The notes below the pieces were generated by a model that saw nothing but the letters and a program-made list of their open reading frames with translations, made no database searches and had not been told where the DNA came from. Of a stretch of DNA of 17,580 bases, positions 1 through 6,820 are shown piece by piece. Position numbers and translations under genes: made by a program. The DNA comes from Actinomycetota bacterium (GTDB taxonomy: Bacteria > Actinomycetota > Thermoleophilia > Gaiellales > Gaiellaceae), in NCBI GenBank assembly GCA_013698195.1, contig JACCVK010000037.1, forward strand, positions 1 to 17,580. The letters run 5' to 3'. Numbering within the stretch: position 1 is the stretch's first letter; the number at the start of each line of letters is the position of its first letter.

Positions 1-124
1 CCCTGTCCGCGTCGACGTCGAGCGATTCGCCGATCAGGCTGATGCGCCCCCCTTCGACGTACACGTCGCCGACGTAGTCGTCGGCCGCGGTGATGATCCT
101 CCCACCCTTGATCAGTACCGACAC
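1..124 (-). CDS. Dihydropyrimidinase / D-hydantoinase, N-terminal fragment (cut by window edge)
   Basis: Only the first 41 codons are in the window. The translation begins MSVLIKGGRIITAADDYVGD and continues with VYVEGGRISLIGE, the typical N-terminal beta-sandwich strand pair of cyclic amidohydrolases of the dihydropyrimidinase/hydantoinase group. These enzymes hydrolyse the cyclic amide of dihydropyrimidines or hydantoins to N-carbamoyl amino acids. The metal-binding residues lie beyond the edge and cannot be checked. The start is a GTG preceded by an AAAGGA ribosome site six bases away. It is the last visible gene of the ABC-importer operon and would make the substrate for the N-carbamoyl amidohydrolase encoded divergently at 3940. 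Allantoinase or another amidohydrolase cannot be excluded from 41 residues. Confidence 0.75.
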   Translation of the reverse strand, partial: MSVLIKGGRIITAADDYVGDVYVEGGRISLIGESLDVDADR

Positions 125-142
125 GCCAGTTCCTTTCGGTCC

Positions 143-171
143 GTAGGGGCCGGGTACACCCCGGCCCCTAC
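143..171 (-). terminator. Strong intercistronic hairpin
   Basis: A perfect 12-bp inverted repeat (GTAGGGGCCGGG at 143-154, its complement at 160-171) encloses a 5-nt loop. It lies between the stop of the substrate-binding protein gene and the ribosome site of the hydantoinase gene, both on the minus strand. There is no T-tract, so it is a weak candidate for a simple intrinsic terminator. An mRNA 3'-end stabiliser that lets the binding protein be made in excess over its neighbours, or partial attenuation, are alternatives. The hairpin is seen; the role is inferred. Confidence 0.45.
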
Positions 172-185
172 ATCCACGCTGCTTC

Positions 186-1301
186 CTACTCGCCGCCCGG
201 AGTCACCTCGACCTCGGGCTTCTCCCAGTCCTCACCAGTCGTGTCCTCGTCTTCGAGCTCTGCGAGCGCCGCTTCGGCGATATCGGTGCGATACGCGTCG
301 TCGGTCGCTGGCGTCTTGATGATCTTGTAGTCGGTCGCGATCTGGTTCGTGATCTCGAAGGACTCTGGATCCATGATTCCGACGCCGAGCGGGGCTGGCC
401 AGATCAGGTCGTTGATCTCGTTCATCTGCCACGCCTGATGACCCGCGCCGAGCGTCGGCCCGTTCTCGAGCACGATGTCGACGCAGCTGTCCGGGTTGTC
501 GCGGCAGTAGATCCAGCCCCGGAAGCTCGCCTTCAGGAACCGCTTCGCGACGTCCTGGTTCTCCGTGTCGGCGATCCAGTCCTCGCGGACGAAGATCCCG
601 TCCTCGAGCGCGCCGGTGCCGAGCTCGGACATCCGGAAGACGTTCAGCTCCTCTTCCGTGTAGAGCTCGCCGGTGTCCGGGTTCTCGACCTCGAGCACCT
701 GCGCGAGCTCGTTGTAGGTCATCGCTGCCGCGGCATCGACCTCGCGGCTCAGGAAGAGATTCATGTCGAACGGCTGCGCGACGATCTCCACGTCCTGCTG
801 CGGGTCGAGGCCGTTCTTCGTCAGGGCGGCGAAGAGCTTGTGCTCGTTACCGCCGAGCCAGACGCCGACCTTCTTGCCCTCGAGCTTCGTGATCTCGTCG
901 AGGCCGGTGTCCTTCCAGGTGACCTCGGTCATCCCCGAGCGCGTGAAGACTTGCGCGATGTTGACGAGGCCCTGGCCCTGGTCTCGCGTGGCCAGGAGGC
1001 TGTCCAGCCAGTTGATGCCGAACTCGGCCTGGCCGCCCGCGACGACCTGCTCCGGCACGATGTCGGGCCCACCGGCTCGAATGGTGACGTCGAGGCCTTC
1101 GTCCTCGTAGAACCCCTGATCGACCGCCGCGTAGTACCCCGCGAACTGGGCCTGCACGACCCATTTGCTCTGAAGCGTGACGGGCGTGAGATCTTCGGCG
1201 GCAGCCTCGTCGTCCTCGTCTCCGCCCCCGCAGCCCACGATTGCAAGCGAGGCCGCGACGAGCGCGAGCACCGCGATAAACGCCCACTTCCGGCTCCTCA
1301 T
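186..1301 (-). CDS. ABC transporter substrate-binding lipoprotein, NMT1/THI5 (TauA/SsuA-like) family
   Basis: A 371-residue exported binding protein that would capture the substrate for the adjacent importer. The N-terminus has a charged start (MRSRKW), a hydrophobic stretch and a lipobox IVGC with the acylated Cys at residue 24, then an acidic linker. The segment around residues 44-90 (SKWVVQAQFAGYYAAVDQGF, then YEDEGLDV) is typical of NMT1-like proteins that bind thiamine-pyrimidine precursors, riboflavin, taurine or related small molecules. A start ten codons further upstream is possible, but the ATG at 1301 has a strong AAGGAGGA site nine bases before it and a clean signal peptide. It sits between permease 2 and the hydantoinase, so a pyrimidine or hydantoin ligand is inferred from context, not from residues. 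Confidence 0.9.
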   Translation of the reverse strand: MRSRKWAFIAVLALVAASLAIVGCGGGDEDDEAAAEDLTPVTLQSKWVVQAQFAGYYAAVDQGFYEDEGLDVTIRAGGPDIVPEQVVAGGQAEFGINWLDSLLATRDQGQGLVNIAQVFTRSGMTEVTWKDTGLDEITKLEGKKVGVWLGGNEHKLFAALTKNGLDPQQDVEIVAQPFDMNLFLSREVDAAAAMTYNELAQVLEVENPDTGELYTEEELNVFRMSELGTGALEDGIFVREDWIADTENQDVAKRFLKASFRGWIYCRDNPDSCVDIVLENGPTLGAGHQAWQMNEINDLIWPAPLGVGIMDPESFEITNQIATDYKIIKTPATDDAYRTDIAEAALAELEDEDTTGEDWEKPEVEVTPGGE

Positions 1302-1318
1302 CTCCCTATCTCCTCCTT
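1302..1318 (-). promoter_or_regulatory. Ribosome binding site that fixes the start of the binding-protein gene
   Basis: AAGGAGGA occupies 1318-1311 on the minus strand, nine bases before the ATG at 1301. A longer frame would start at 1331 and add ten residues (MWSCEGGDRE) that break the lipoprotein signal pattern, so the inner ATG is preferred. Confidence 0.75.
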
Positions 1319-1349
1319 CGCACGACCACATGGTTGGAACGGTGCAACC

Positions 1350-2141
1350 CTACTCCGGTCTCGCTCCGCGTACCGAGGGATGCCATCCCATGGCCAGCCG
1401 CTCGGCAACGGCAACCGAGCCGTAGAAGACGATCCCGAGCGCGCTCGCAAGCACGATGCCCGCCCACGCCTGGTCGAACGCGAAGATTCCGACCCATCTG
1501 CGGATCTCCACGCCGAGGGCGCCGGGCGAGCCGCCGAAGTAGTCGCCCACGATGGCGCCGATCATCGCCAGCACCGTCCCGACCTTCAAGCCGGCAAAGA
1601 CGTAGGGCAGCGAGGTCGGGACACGCACGCGGCGGAAGATCGTCAGCTCGCTGGCCGCGTACGAGCGCATGAGCTCGATCGACGAGGCCGGAACGGAGGT
1701 CAGGCCCTTCATCGTGTTCACGAGCATCGGGAAGAAGCACAGGATCGCCGCGATGGCGATCTTCGACGACATGCCCGTGACGCCGAACCAGTTGTTGGTG
1801 ATCGGCGCGAAGGCAATGATCGGGATGGCGCCGGCCGCGATCGCGTAGGGCATGATCGCGGTGCGGAGCAGCCGAAAGCGCGCGATCGCCGCCGCTACGA
1901 GAAACCCGGCCGAGCAGCCGATGACGAAGCCGGCGAGCGCTTCGCGGAAGGTAAAGAAGGCGGCGCTCGAAAGCTCTCCCCAATCGTCGACAAGCGTGCC
2001 GATGATGTCCCAGGGCGCGGGCAGCAGGAAGTTCTCGATGCCGAAGCCGCGCACCGCCCCTTCCCAGATGGCGATTCCCGCGACGAAGACGAGAGCGGCG
2101 GGTAGCCACTCGCGCGCAGCGCGGCGGAGGCGACTCCTCAC
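1350..2141 (-). CDS. ABC transporter permease 2 (TauC/SsuC-like, BPD_transp_1)
   Basis: A 263-residue inner-membrane permease with about six hydrophobic segments and the cytoplasmic coupling loop (EAA-like) at about residues 155-187, seen as SSIELMRSYAASELTIFRRV followed by RVPTSLPYVFAGLKVG. It is the second permease of the importer; the two permeases differ clearly in sequence and probably form a heterodimer. The start is a GTG at 2141 that overlaps the TGA stop of the ATPase gene by four bases (GTGA), implying translational coupling. Length and topology are normal for the family. The substrate is unknown from sequence; the operon suggests a ring-shaped nitrogen compound. Confidence 0.9.
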   Translation of the reverse strand: MRSRLRRAAREWLPAALVFVAGIAIWEGAVRGFGIENFLLPAPWDIIGTLVDDWGELSSAAFFTFREALAGFVIGCSAGFLVAAAIARFRLLRTAIMPYAIAAGAIPIIAFAPITNNWFGVTGMSSKIAIAAILCFFPMLVNTMKGLTSVPASSIELMRSYAASELTIFRRVRVPTSLPYVFAGLKVGTVLAMIGAIVGDYFGGSPGALGVEIRRWVGIFAFDQAWAGIVLASALGIVFYGSVAVAERLAMGWHPSVRGARPE

Positions 2142-2965
2142 GGCGTCTCCTCGCTCACGACGAGCTCGCCCTCTCCGGGCGCCGTGCTCTCCTCGTCGAG
2201 GCCGCCCTCCCGCAGGCGATCCCGCACCTCGGTTACAAGCTCGAAGAATCGCGGCTCCTCGCGTGTGTCCGCGTTGCGCGGCTGTGCGAGATCCACATCC
2301 ACGATCGCGGCGATCCGTCCAGGTCGTCTCGACATGACGACGGTTCGGGTGGAGAGGAACACGGCCTCGGAGATCGAGTGCGTCACGAAGATCACCGTGC
2401 TACCGCTCGCTTGCCAGATGCGAAGCAACTCGCTGTTCAGGCGCTCGCGGGTCATCTCGTCCAGCGCGCCGAACGGCTCGTCCATGAGCAGTAGCGCCGG
2501 CGCGAAGGACAGGGCGCGGGCGATCGACACGCGCTGCTGCATGCCGCCCGAGAGCTGCCAGGGACGATGAGACCCGAAGCCCTGGAGCTCGACCAGCTCG
2601 AGCAGCTCTCGGACGCGCTCGGTCTGTCGACCCTTGTCCCAGCCGAGCAGCTCGAGCGGGAGCGCGATGTTCTTCTCGACCGTGCGCCAGTCGTAGAGCA
2701 CGGCGTCCTGGAACACGATGCCGTAGTCTCGGTCACGCCTCGCCTGGCGCGCACTCTTTCCGTTGACGATCACCTCTCCCGAGCTCGGCTCCACGAGATC
2801 GCCGACGACACGGAGCAGCGTCGACTTGCCGCAGCCGGAAGGGCCGATCAGGGAGACGAACTCGCCGGGACGCACGTCGAGATCGATCGACTGGAGCGCG
2901 GTGACACCGCCCGCGCCGAAGCTCTTCGTTACGTTGCGAAGCGAGACGACCGCCTGCTCGCTCAC
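2138..2965 (-). CDS. ABC transporter ATP-binding protein (TauB/SsuB-like)
   Basis: A 275-residue ATPase that powers the importer from the cytoplasmic face. All motifs are present: Walker A GPSGCGKST (41-49), Q-loop glutamine in FQDAVLYDW (86), signature LSGGMQQR (138-145), Walker B LLLMDEP (158-164), D-loop GALDE, and switch histidine in VTHS (196). The same frame stays open upstream to 3754, but that part is only the shadow of permease 1. The GTG at 2965 is chosen because it overlaps the TGA of permease 1 by four bases (GTGA) and lies just before the conserved first strand VVSLRNVTKSFG. It ends in a four-base overlap with permease 2. The last 20 or so residues are an acidic tail. Confidence 0.93.
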   Translation of the reverse strand: MSEQAVVSLRNVTKSFGAGGVTALQSIDLDVRPGEFVSLIGPSGCGKSTLLRVVGDLVEPSSGEVIVNGKSARQARRDRDYGIVFQDAVLYDWRTVEKNIALPLELLGWDKGRQTERVRELLELVELQGFGSHRPWQLSGGMQQRVSIARALSFAPALLLMDEPFGALDEMTRERLNSELLRIWQASGSTVIFVTHSISEAVFLSTRTVVMSRRPGRIAAIVDVDLAQPRNADTREEPRFFELVTEVRDRLREGGLDEESTAPGEGELVVSEETP

Positions 2966-3861
2966 GCGACGTGCTCCGGCGCGCGGCGGACGGCGAGACG
3001 CTCGGCGAGCAACACGACAAGGAAGAACGAGATGCCGAGCAGCGCGGCGATGAGGTTCGTGGCCCAGAGCCTCGTCGGTGCGGTCACGTAGTACTGGTTG
3101 AAGTTGAGAATCGCTCCGCCGAGTCCGTTCTGGATCGACGCGGGCAGCTCGCCGATGATGGCTCCGACAACGCTCGCGGGTGCCGCGATCTTGAGTGCCG
3201 CGAAGATGAACGGGAGCGCCGCGGGAACACGGAGCTTCCAGAGCACCTTCCAGCTGCCCGCTGCGTACGAGCGCATGAGCTCGAGCGCACGCGGGTCGAC
3301 CGAGGTCAGGCCACGCAACGTGTTGATCGCGACCGGAAAGAACGTCAGATAGGCGGAGATGACGGCGACCGCGCCCCAGTCCTTCAGCCCGGGTGGCAGT
3401 CGTGGGTTCACCCAGACCACGACCATCGGCGCGACAGCGAGGATGGGGATCGTCTGCGAGGCGACGATGTACGGAAGGAAGCCGCGCTGGAGCAGGACGA
3501 AGTGGGCGAGGAGCGCGCCGAGGACGAAGCCGATGAGAGCGCCGAGCGTGAACCCCACCGCAGCCTCCTTCGCCGTGAAGAGCGCGGCGTCCCAGAGCAC
3601 GTCGATGAGGAGCGGACCGTTCCGGCGGGACGGCTCGAAGAGCGTCGACACGATGTCGTGGATGTGCGGCATCGTGCGATCGTTCGCCTCGAACTGCCCG
3701 AGGCGCAGGCCGGTGCTTTCCCCGAACGCCTTGAAGCCCTCCCAGAGCGCCCACAGGGCGATGAGCACCGCCAGGAAGAGGCCGACGCTCGCGGCCGCGT
3801 TGCGCGTGCGCTCACGGTCGAGGAGCGGAGGTCGCGCCGTGGCCGAGGCGGCATATGCCAT
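2962..3861 (-). CDS. ABC transporter permease 1 (TauC/SsuC-like, BPD_transp_1)
   Basis: A 299-residue inner-membrane permease, first gene of the operon. It has a long N-terminal cytoplasmic segment, about six membrane segments, and the coupling loop at about residues 194-222 (ELMRSYAAGSWKVLWKLRVP). It pairs with permease 2. The start is an ATG at 3861; upstream there is only a weak GGTGGAA ribosome-like site about ten bases away, so its translation signal is poor compared with the binding-protein gene. The divergent spacer 3862-3939 must hold its promoter, but no convincing -10 was found for this direction. An EAA-type permease is certain; the substrate is inferred from neighbours. Confidence 0.9.
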   Translation of the reverse strand: MAYAASATARPPLLDRERTRNAAASVGLFLAVLIALWALWEGFKAFGESTGLRLGQFEANDRTMPHIHDIVSTLFEPSRRNGPLLIDVLWDAALFTAKEAAVGFTLGALIGFVLGALLAHFVLLQRGFLPYIVASQTIPILAVAPMVVVWVNPRLPPGLKDWGAVAVISAYLTFFPVAINTLRGLTSVDPRALELMRSYAAGSWKVLWKLRVPAALPFIFAALKIAAPASVVGAIIGELPASIQNGLGGAILNFNQYYVTAPTRLWATNLIAALLGISFFLVVLLAERLAVRRAPEHVA

Positions 3862-3878
3862 CGAGCGCTATTCCACCA

Positions 3879-3918
3879 CACTGGGCTCTTGGCATTCGCA
3901 CTGGGGAATTGGCGTTCG
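3879..3918. repeat. 20-bp tandem direct repeat in the divergent spacer (candidate operator)
   Basis: Two adjacent 20-bp units, CACTGGGCTCTTGGCATTCG at 3879-3898 and CACTGGGGAATTGGCGTTCG at 3899-3918, match at 16 of 20 positions. A degenerate CA...GGGTT follows at 3919-3928. The period of 20 bp is near two helical turns, so two protein units could bind on one DNA face. The repeat lies between the ABC-importer operon and the N-carbamoyl amidohydrolase gene and covers the place where the -35 of the latter should be. A regulator site is inferred. Confidence 0.5.
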
Positions 3919-3927
3919 CAAGCGGGT

Positions 3928-3940
3928 TAAGCTCGGGCGG
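3928..3940 (+). promoter_or_regulatory. -10 box and probable leaderless start of the amidohydrolase gene
   Basis: TAAGCT at 3928-3933 is followed by six bases and then the GTG start at 3940, placing the expected transcript start on the start codon. An in-frame TAA at 3928-3930 rules out any earlier start, and there is no Shine-Dalgarno. No -35 hexamer is visible; the tandem repeat takes its place. Confidence 0.55.
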
Positions 3941-5193
3941 TGCCTCTCGACCCGAGCCGCACCGTCGCCGAGCTGAAAGAGCTACGCGAGCTCACGGGAG
4001 ACGAGAACGGCGCGCAGCGAGTTGCCTGGACCGAGACGTGGGAGACCGCGCGTGCTTGGCTACGCGACAAGCTCAGCGCGGTCGGCGCGCGCGAGCAGAT
4101 CGACGAGGCCGGAAATCAGTGGTTCACGCTCGCGGGTGAGAGCGATCGCGCAGTCCTCATCGGCGGGCACATCGACTCGGTACCGAACGGCGGCTGGCTC
4201 GACGGTGCGCTGAACGTCGTCGCGGGAGCCGAGGTGCTGCGACGGATCGCAGAAGAGGGAGTGCCCCCGGTGACGATTCGCGTCGTCAACTGGGCGGACG
4301 AGGAGGGCGCGCGGTTCGGCCGCAGCCTCTTCGGCTCGAGTGCCGCGGCCGGGTCGATGCGTGACCAGGACCAGCTCAGACAGCTCGCGGATGCGGAGGG
4401 AACCTCGCTCCCGGTCGCGCTCGCGGAGTACGGCGTCGACCTCGAGCGCGCACTCGACTCGCGCGGGCAGCTCGAGAGCGCCGCCGCCTACCTCGAGCTC
4501 CACATCGAGCAAGGCCCCGTGCTCGAGTCGCTCGACCTCCCGCTCGGCGTCGTCCTCGGCACCTTCGGCGTCGAGCGCCACCGCATCACCTGGCGGGGCC
4601 AGGCGGCGCACGCTGGGTCGACGCCGATGGCGGTACGGCGAGATGCTCTCGCAGGCGCTGCGAAGCTTGCTCTCGAGATCCGGGAGATCGCGGAGCAAAC
4701 GGGCGCTGGTGCTGTCTGCACCTCGGGCGGGGTCGCCTGCAAGCCCGGCATCGTGACCTCCGTGGTCGAGACCGCCGAGCAACTCCTCGACCAACGCCAC
4801 CTCGACGCCTCGATGCTCGCCTCGATGCTCCAGGCGGCGAAGCAGGCGAGCACGCGCTTCGCCGAGGAGGAGCGACTCGGCGTCGAGTGGGAGACAATCT
4901 GGTCGATCGAGCCGATCCTGTTCGACGAGACGCTCATCGACCTCTGCGAGGAAGCGATCACCGACGTCGCCGGAACCTGCCACCGTCTGCCCTCTGGCCC
5001 GCTGCACGACGCCGCCGAGGTCTCGCGCAGCGGCATTCCGACGGTAATGCTGTTCGTGCAGAGCCTCCGCGGCCTTTCTCACACGAAGCTCGAGGACACG
5101 AAGGAAGAGCATCTCGAGCTTGCGGTTACTGCACTCGACCGCTTGACGACGAAGACGATCGGCTGGGTAGCCAGCGGCGGCGATCCCATGTAA
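3940..5193 (+). CDS. Zn-dependent N-carbamoyl amidohydrolase (M20 family hydantoinase/carbamoylase; beta-ureidopropionase or allantoate amidohydrolase type)
   Basis: A 417-residue cytoplasmic metalloenzyme that hydrolyses an N-carbamoyl (ureido) group to the amine, ammonia and CO2. The two-metal site of the family is visible: His77 in GGHIDSV, Asp88 in GWLDG, Glu121/Glu122 in DEEGARFG, His188 in ELHIEQGP and His356 in PSGPLHDAAE. The dimerisation-domain motif AAHAGSTPM is at about 223-230. Length is normal for the family. The family includes L-N-carbamoylases, beta-ureidopropionases and allantoate amidohydrolases; the divergent hydantoinase favours a beta-ureidopropionase or carbamoylase role. 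It starts with GTG and no ribosome site. The MFS fragment follows after 21 bases. Confidence 0.9.
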   Translation: MPLDPSRTVAELKELRELTGDENGAQRVAWTETWETARAWLRDKLSAVGAREQIDEAGNQWFTLAGESDRAVLIGGHIDSVPNGGWLDGALNVVAGAEVLRRIAEEGVPPVTIRVVNWADEEGARFGRSLFGSSAAAGSMRDQDQLRQLADAEGTSLPVALAEYGVDLERALDSRGQLESAAAYLELHIEQGPVLESLDLPLGVVLGTFGVERHRITWRGQAAHAGSTPMAVRRDALAGAAKLALEIREIAEQTGAGAVCTSGGVACKPGIVTSVVETAEQLLDQRHLDASMLASMLQAAKQASTRFAEEERLGVEWETIWSIEPILFDETLIDLCEEAITDVAGTCHRLPSGPLHDAAEVSRSGIPTVMLFVQSLRGLSHTKLEDTKEEHLELAVTALDRLTTKTIGWVASGGDPM

Positions 5194-5200
5194 CGAGTCG

Positions 5201-5215
5201 TAGAGTGCCCCGCCG
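5201..5215 (+). promoter_or_regulatory. -10 box upstream of the MFS remnant
   Basis: TAGAGT at 5201-5206 is followed by eight bases and the GTG at 5215. No Shine-Dalgarno is seen. It fits the leaderless pattern of this window, though the spacing is two bases longer than in the best cases. Confidence 0.4.
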
Positions 5216-5757
5216 TGGCGTCGACGAGCAAGGCAAAGGGCGCCACGGCGGGGCTCGCCGTGGGTGGTTGCCTGACTTGGAATATTTCAAACGTCGGGGC
5301 AGTCGCAGATCCGCTCGCTGACGCCTACGGCGTCTCGCTCGCCGCGGTGGGATTGTTGACGACCGCGCTTTTCGTAACGCATCTCGCAGTGCAGCTCCCG
5401 GCGGGTCGTGGAGCCGATCTGCTCGGCGCGCGAGCGGTAGCGCTTGCCGCCGTCGGGGCCACGCTCGCGGGCAACGGACTTCTGCTCCTCGACGCTTCAT
5501 TCCCGCTCGCGCTCGGCGGGCGCGCGCTCGTCGGACTTGGCTCCGGTGCCGCCTTCGTCGCCGGTCTCGACCTCGTTCGGGCAGGTGGCGGCGGGCCCGT
5601 GCTTCACGGCCTGTATGGGGGAGCAACGATGGTCGGCGGCGGGCTCGCGCTCATGGTCGTGCCGCCGCTGACGGATGCAACCGACTGGCGCGCGCCGTAC
5701 TGGACTGCCGCGCTGCTCGCGTTTGCCGCTGCGCTCCCGGTTGTCGCCGCCGGACAG
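5215..5757 (+). pseudogene. MFS transporter, N-terminal half only (3'-truncated)
   Basis: About 181 residues read as the first half of a major facilitator: a short N-terminus, about six membrane segments, and MFS motif A after the second segment (LPAGRGADLLGAR, about residues 61-73). Family members are near 400 residues with twelve segments. Transporter-like sequence stops at about AALPVVAAG (near 5755), and the spacer and start of the LLM gene follow at once. The frame itself does not stop there; it runs on to 6627, but past 5801 it is merely an alternative frame of the LLM gene. The C-terminal six segments are absent from the window. A deletion joining the MFS gene to the LLM upstream region is the simplest reading; a genuine half-transporter or an assembly join is possible. 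Confidence 0.7.
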
Positions 5758-5765
5758 TGTAGGGC

Positions 5766-5794
5766 GATAATCCTTCTTCCGACGAGCGAAGGAG
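5766..5794 (+). promoter_or_regulatory. Candidate promoter -10 and ribosome site of the LLM gene
   Basis: GATAAT at 5766-5771 is a possible -10, with TTGTCG at 5741-5746 as a poor -35 (19-bp spacing). GAAGGAG at 5788-5794 is a good ribosome site six bases before the ATG at 5801. The ribosome site is clear; the promoter is tentative. Confidence 0.4.
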
Positions 5795-5800
5795 AGACAG

Positions 5801-6820
5801 ATGGCCTTGAGCTTCGGCGTCACGGTCCTTCCCGACCCGCCTCATCAGCGGCTCGTCGAGCTGCTCCAGCTCGCGGAGTCACACGGCTTCGAGTACGGCT
5901 GGACGTACGACTCGCACCTGCTCTGGCAGGAGTCGTTCCCATTGCTCACGCTCGCTGCACAGGCGACTTCGACGATGAAGCTCGGCCACTGCGTCACGAA
6001 TCCGGGAACGCGGGAGCCCACGGTTCTCGGAAGCGGCTACGCCACGCTGCAGGACATCTCGAACGGCAGGATGGTCATGGGCATCGGTCGCGGAGACTCG
6101 GCCCGTCGCACCATCGGCCAGCAGCCCGTGAAGATGGCCGAGTTCGAGCGTCGCTGCCGGATGCTCAAGGACTTCATGAACGGTCGCGAAGTCAACTGGA
6201 ACGACAAGGAGCTCCAGCTCAAGTGGGTTCGGCCCGAACTGCCGGAGATCCCGATGTGGATCGCGGGCTACGGGCCGAAGGCGCTGGCGGTGGCGGGTCG
6301 TGTCGGCGACGGCGTGATCATCCAGCTCGCCGACCCCGTGATCGTCGAGTGGATCATGGACACGGCGCGCAGGGCGGCCGAGGAGGACGGCCGCGACCCG
6401 AGCACCCTCCAGTGCATCATCTGCGCGCCGAGCCACATCTCGGACGACATCGCCGACTCGCGCGAGCAGGTGCGCTGGTTTCCGGCGATGGTCTCGAACC
6501 ACGTCATGGACCTGATCGAGCGTTACGGCTTCGAGTCAGAAATCCCGAAGGAGCTCACAGAGTTCGTGCGCGTCCGCAAGTTCTACGACTACGAGGAGCA
6601 CTCGCGTGTCGGCGCCAAGCACGGTGAGTTCGTGACCGACGAGATCTGCGACCGGTTCTGCGTGCTCGGCACGGCTGAGCAGGCGACGGCAAAGCTCAAG
6701 GAGCTCGAGGCAATCGGCGTCGACCAGTTCAACATCTACCTCATGACGCACGGACAGGAGGACGTGCTCGCCGCGTATGGGCGAGACGTCATCCCACAGT
6801 TCTCCGGGGTGGCCGCGTAG
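5801..6820 (+). CDS. Luciferase-like (LLM class) flavin/F420-dependent oxidoreductase
   Basis: A 339-residue TIM-barrel oxidoreductase of the bacterial luciferase superfamily. The N-terminus SFGVTVLPDPPHQRLVELLQ, the segment ESHGFEYGWTYDSHLLW, the second-strand region MKLGHCVTNPGTREPTVLGS and the glycine-rich MVMGIGRGDSA mark the F420/FMN-binding class, and PMWIAGYGPKALAVAGRVGDG is the typical later motif. From memory it resembles the group automatically named TIGR03842 (CPS_4043-like); this was not checked. F420 versus FMN cannot be decided by eye. The gene has its own ribosome site and lies beside carbamoylase and hydantoinase genes, so it may oxidise a related N-heterocycle. The substrate is unknown. 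The following methyltransferase frame overlaps its stop codon. Confidence 0.88.
   Translation: MALSFGVTVLPDPPHQRLVELLQLAESHGFEYGWTYDSHLLWQESFPLLTLAAQATSTMKLGHCVTNPGTREPTVLGSGYATLQDISNGRMVMGIGRGDSARRTIGQQPVKMAEFERRCRMLKDFMNGREVNWNDKELQLKWVRPELPEIPMWIAGYGPKALAVAGRVGDGVIIQLADPVIVEWIMDTARRAAEEDGRDPSTLQCIICAPSHISDDIADSREQVRWFPAMVSNHVMDLIERYGFESEIPKELTEFVRVRKFYDYEEHSRVGAKHGEFVTDEICDRFCVLGTAEQATAKLKELEAIGVDQFNIYLMTHGQEDVLAAYGRDVIPQFSGVAA

Noticed and set aside
438..2105. Long plus-strand frame of 555 codons
   Set aside because: It is antisense to the binding-protein and permease genes, is full of Arg, Asp, Glu and His runs typical of GC-rich shadow frames, and has no recognisable domain.
2966..3754. 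Upstream extension of the ATPase frame on the minus strand
   Set aside because: It overlaps permease 1 fully in another frame; the GTGA overlap at 2962-2965 and homology place the ATPase start at 2965.
5801..6627. Continuation of the MFS frame as a 470-residue protein
   Set aside because: From 5801 on it is an out-of-frame reading of the LLM gene without membrane segments, so it is not transporter sequence.
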